Shown here in pieces: positions 6,150 through 6,199 of a stretch of DNA of 6,199 bases (position 1 is the first letter of the stretch; each line of letters opens with the position of its first letter). The translations under genes were made by a program, and so were the position numbers. The notes below the pieces were generated by a model. The model made no database searches and was not told the origin of the DNA. It saw nothing but the letters and a program-made list of their open reading frames with translations. Source of the DNA: Bacteroides sp. (GTDB taxonomy: Bacteria; Bacteroidota; Bacteroidia; Bacteroidales; Bacteroidaceae); NCBI GenBank assembly GCA_021204375.1, contig JAJPZL010000364.1:1-6199 (forward strand), given 5' to 3'.

Positions 6150-6199
6150 ACATTTATTAATTGAAATGATTAATTATTTAAAAAAGATAACATTGTTCC

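Overview
The window looks like chromosome of a Bacteroidota bacterium, probably order Bacteroidales. Three upstream regions carry the TAnnTTTG -7 promoter word of that phylum, clear Shine-Dalgarno sites are absent, and the gene set is typical: a DUF1573 protein, a bacterial OPT transporter, a lipoprotein-type aldose 1-epimerase, a secreted esterase-like hydrolase and a non-haem ferritin. No tRNA, rRNA, CRISPR array or mobile element was seen.

Layout, left to right: a small BamE/SmpA-like lipoprotein gene (+, 155-715); a palindromic bidirectional terminator (799-840); an aldose 1-epimerase gene (-, 849-1988); a divergent promoter region with a symmetric dyad (about 1989-2113); a periplasmic DUF1573 protein (+, 2114-2503) with its own terminator; an OPT-family transporter (+, 2649-4634) followed after 23 nt by a secreted alpha/beta hydrolase (+, 4658-5518), probably one operon; a second bidirectional terminator (5539-5594); and a ferritin-like gene (-, 5607-6149).

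The most unusual feature is a pair of in-frame TAG codons inside two otherwise intact genes. In the ferritin, TAG is codon 127, which aligns with Gln127 of the E. coli FtnA ferroxidase region. The frame continues after it through the conserved helix-D residues and a His-rich tail to a TAA 12 nt before the terminator. In the epimerase, TAG is codon 22, two codons after the lipobox Cys, between an intact signal peptide and the intact enzyme. Both would be CAG-to-TAG changes if the original residue was Gln. All six genes, read through, end in TAA. This fits UAG being read as an amino acid, most simply Gln, by code reassignment or a suppressor tRNA. Two point nonsense mutations or two base-call errors are the alternatives, and the window alone cannot decide.

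The ferritin is odd in two further ways: three of its ferroxidase-site positions are substituted, and its C-terminus is a natural poly-His tail. No single pathway links the genes. The transporter and hydrolase suggest nutrient acquisition, the epimerase sugar metabolism in the envelope, and the ferritin metal handling.
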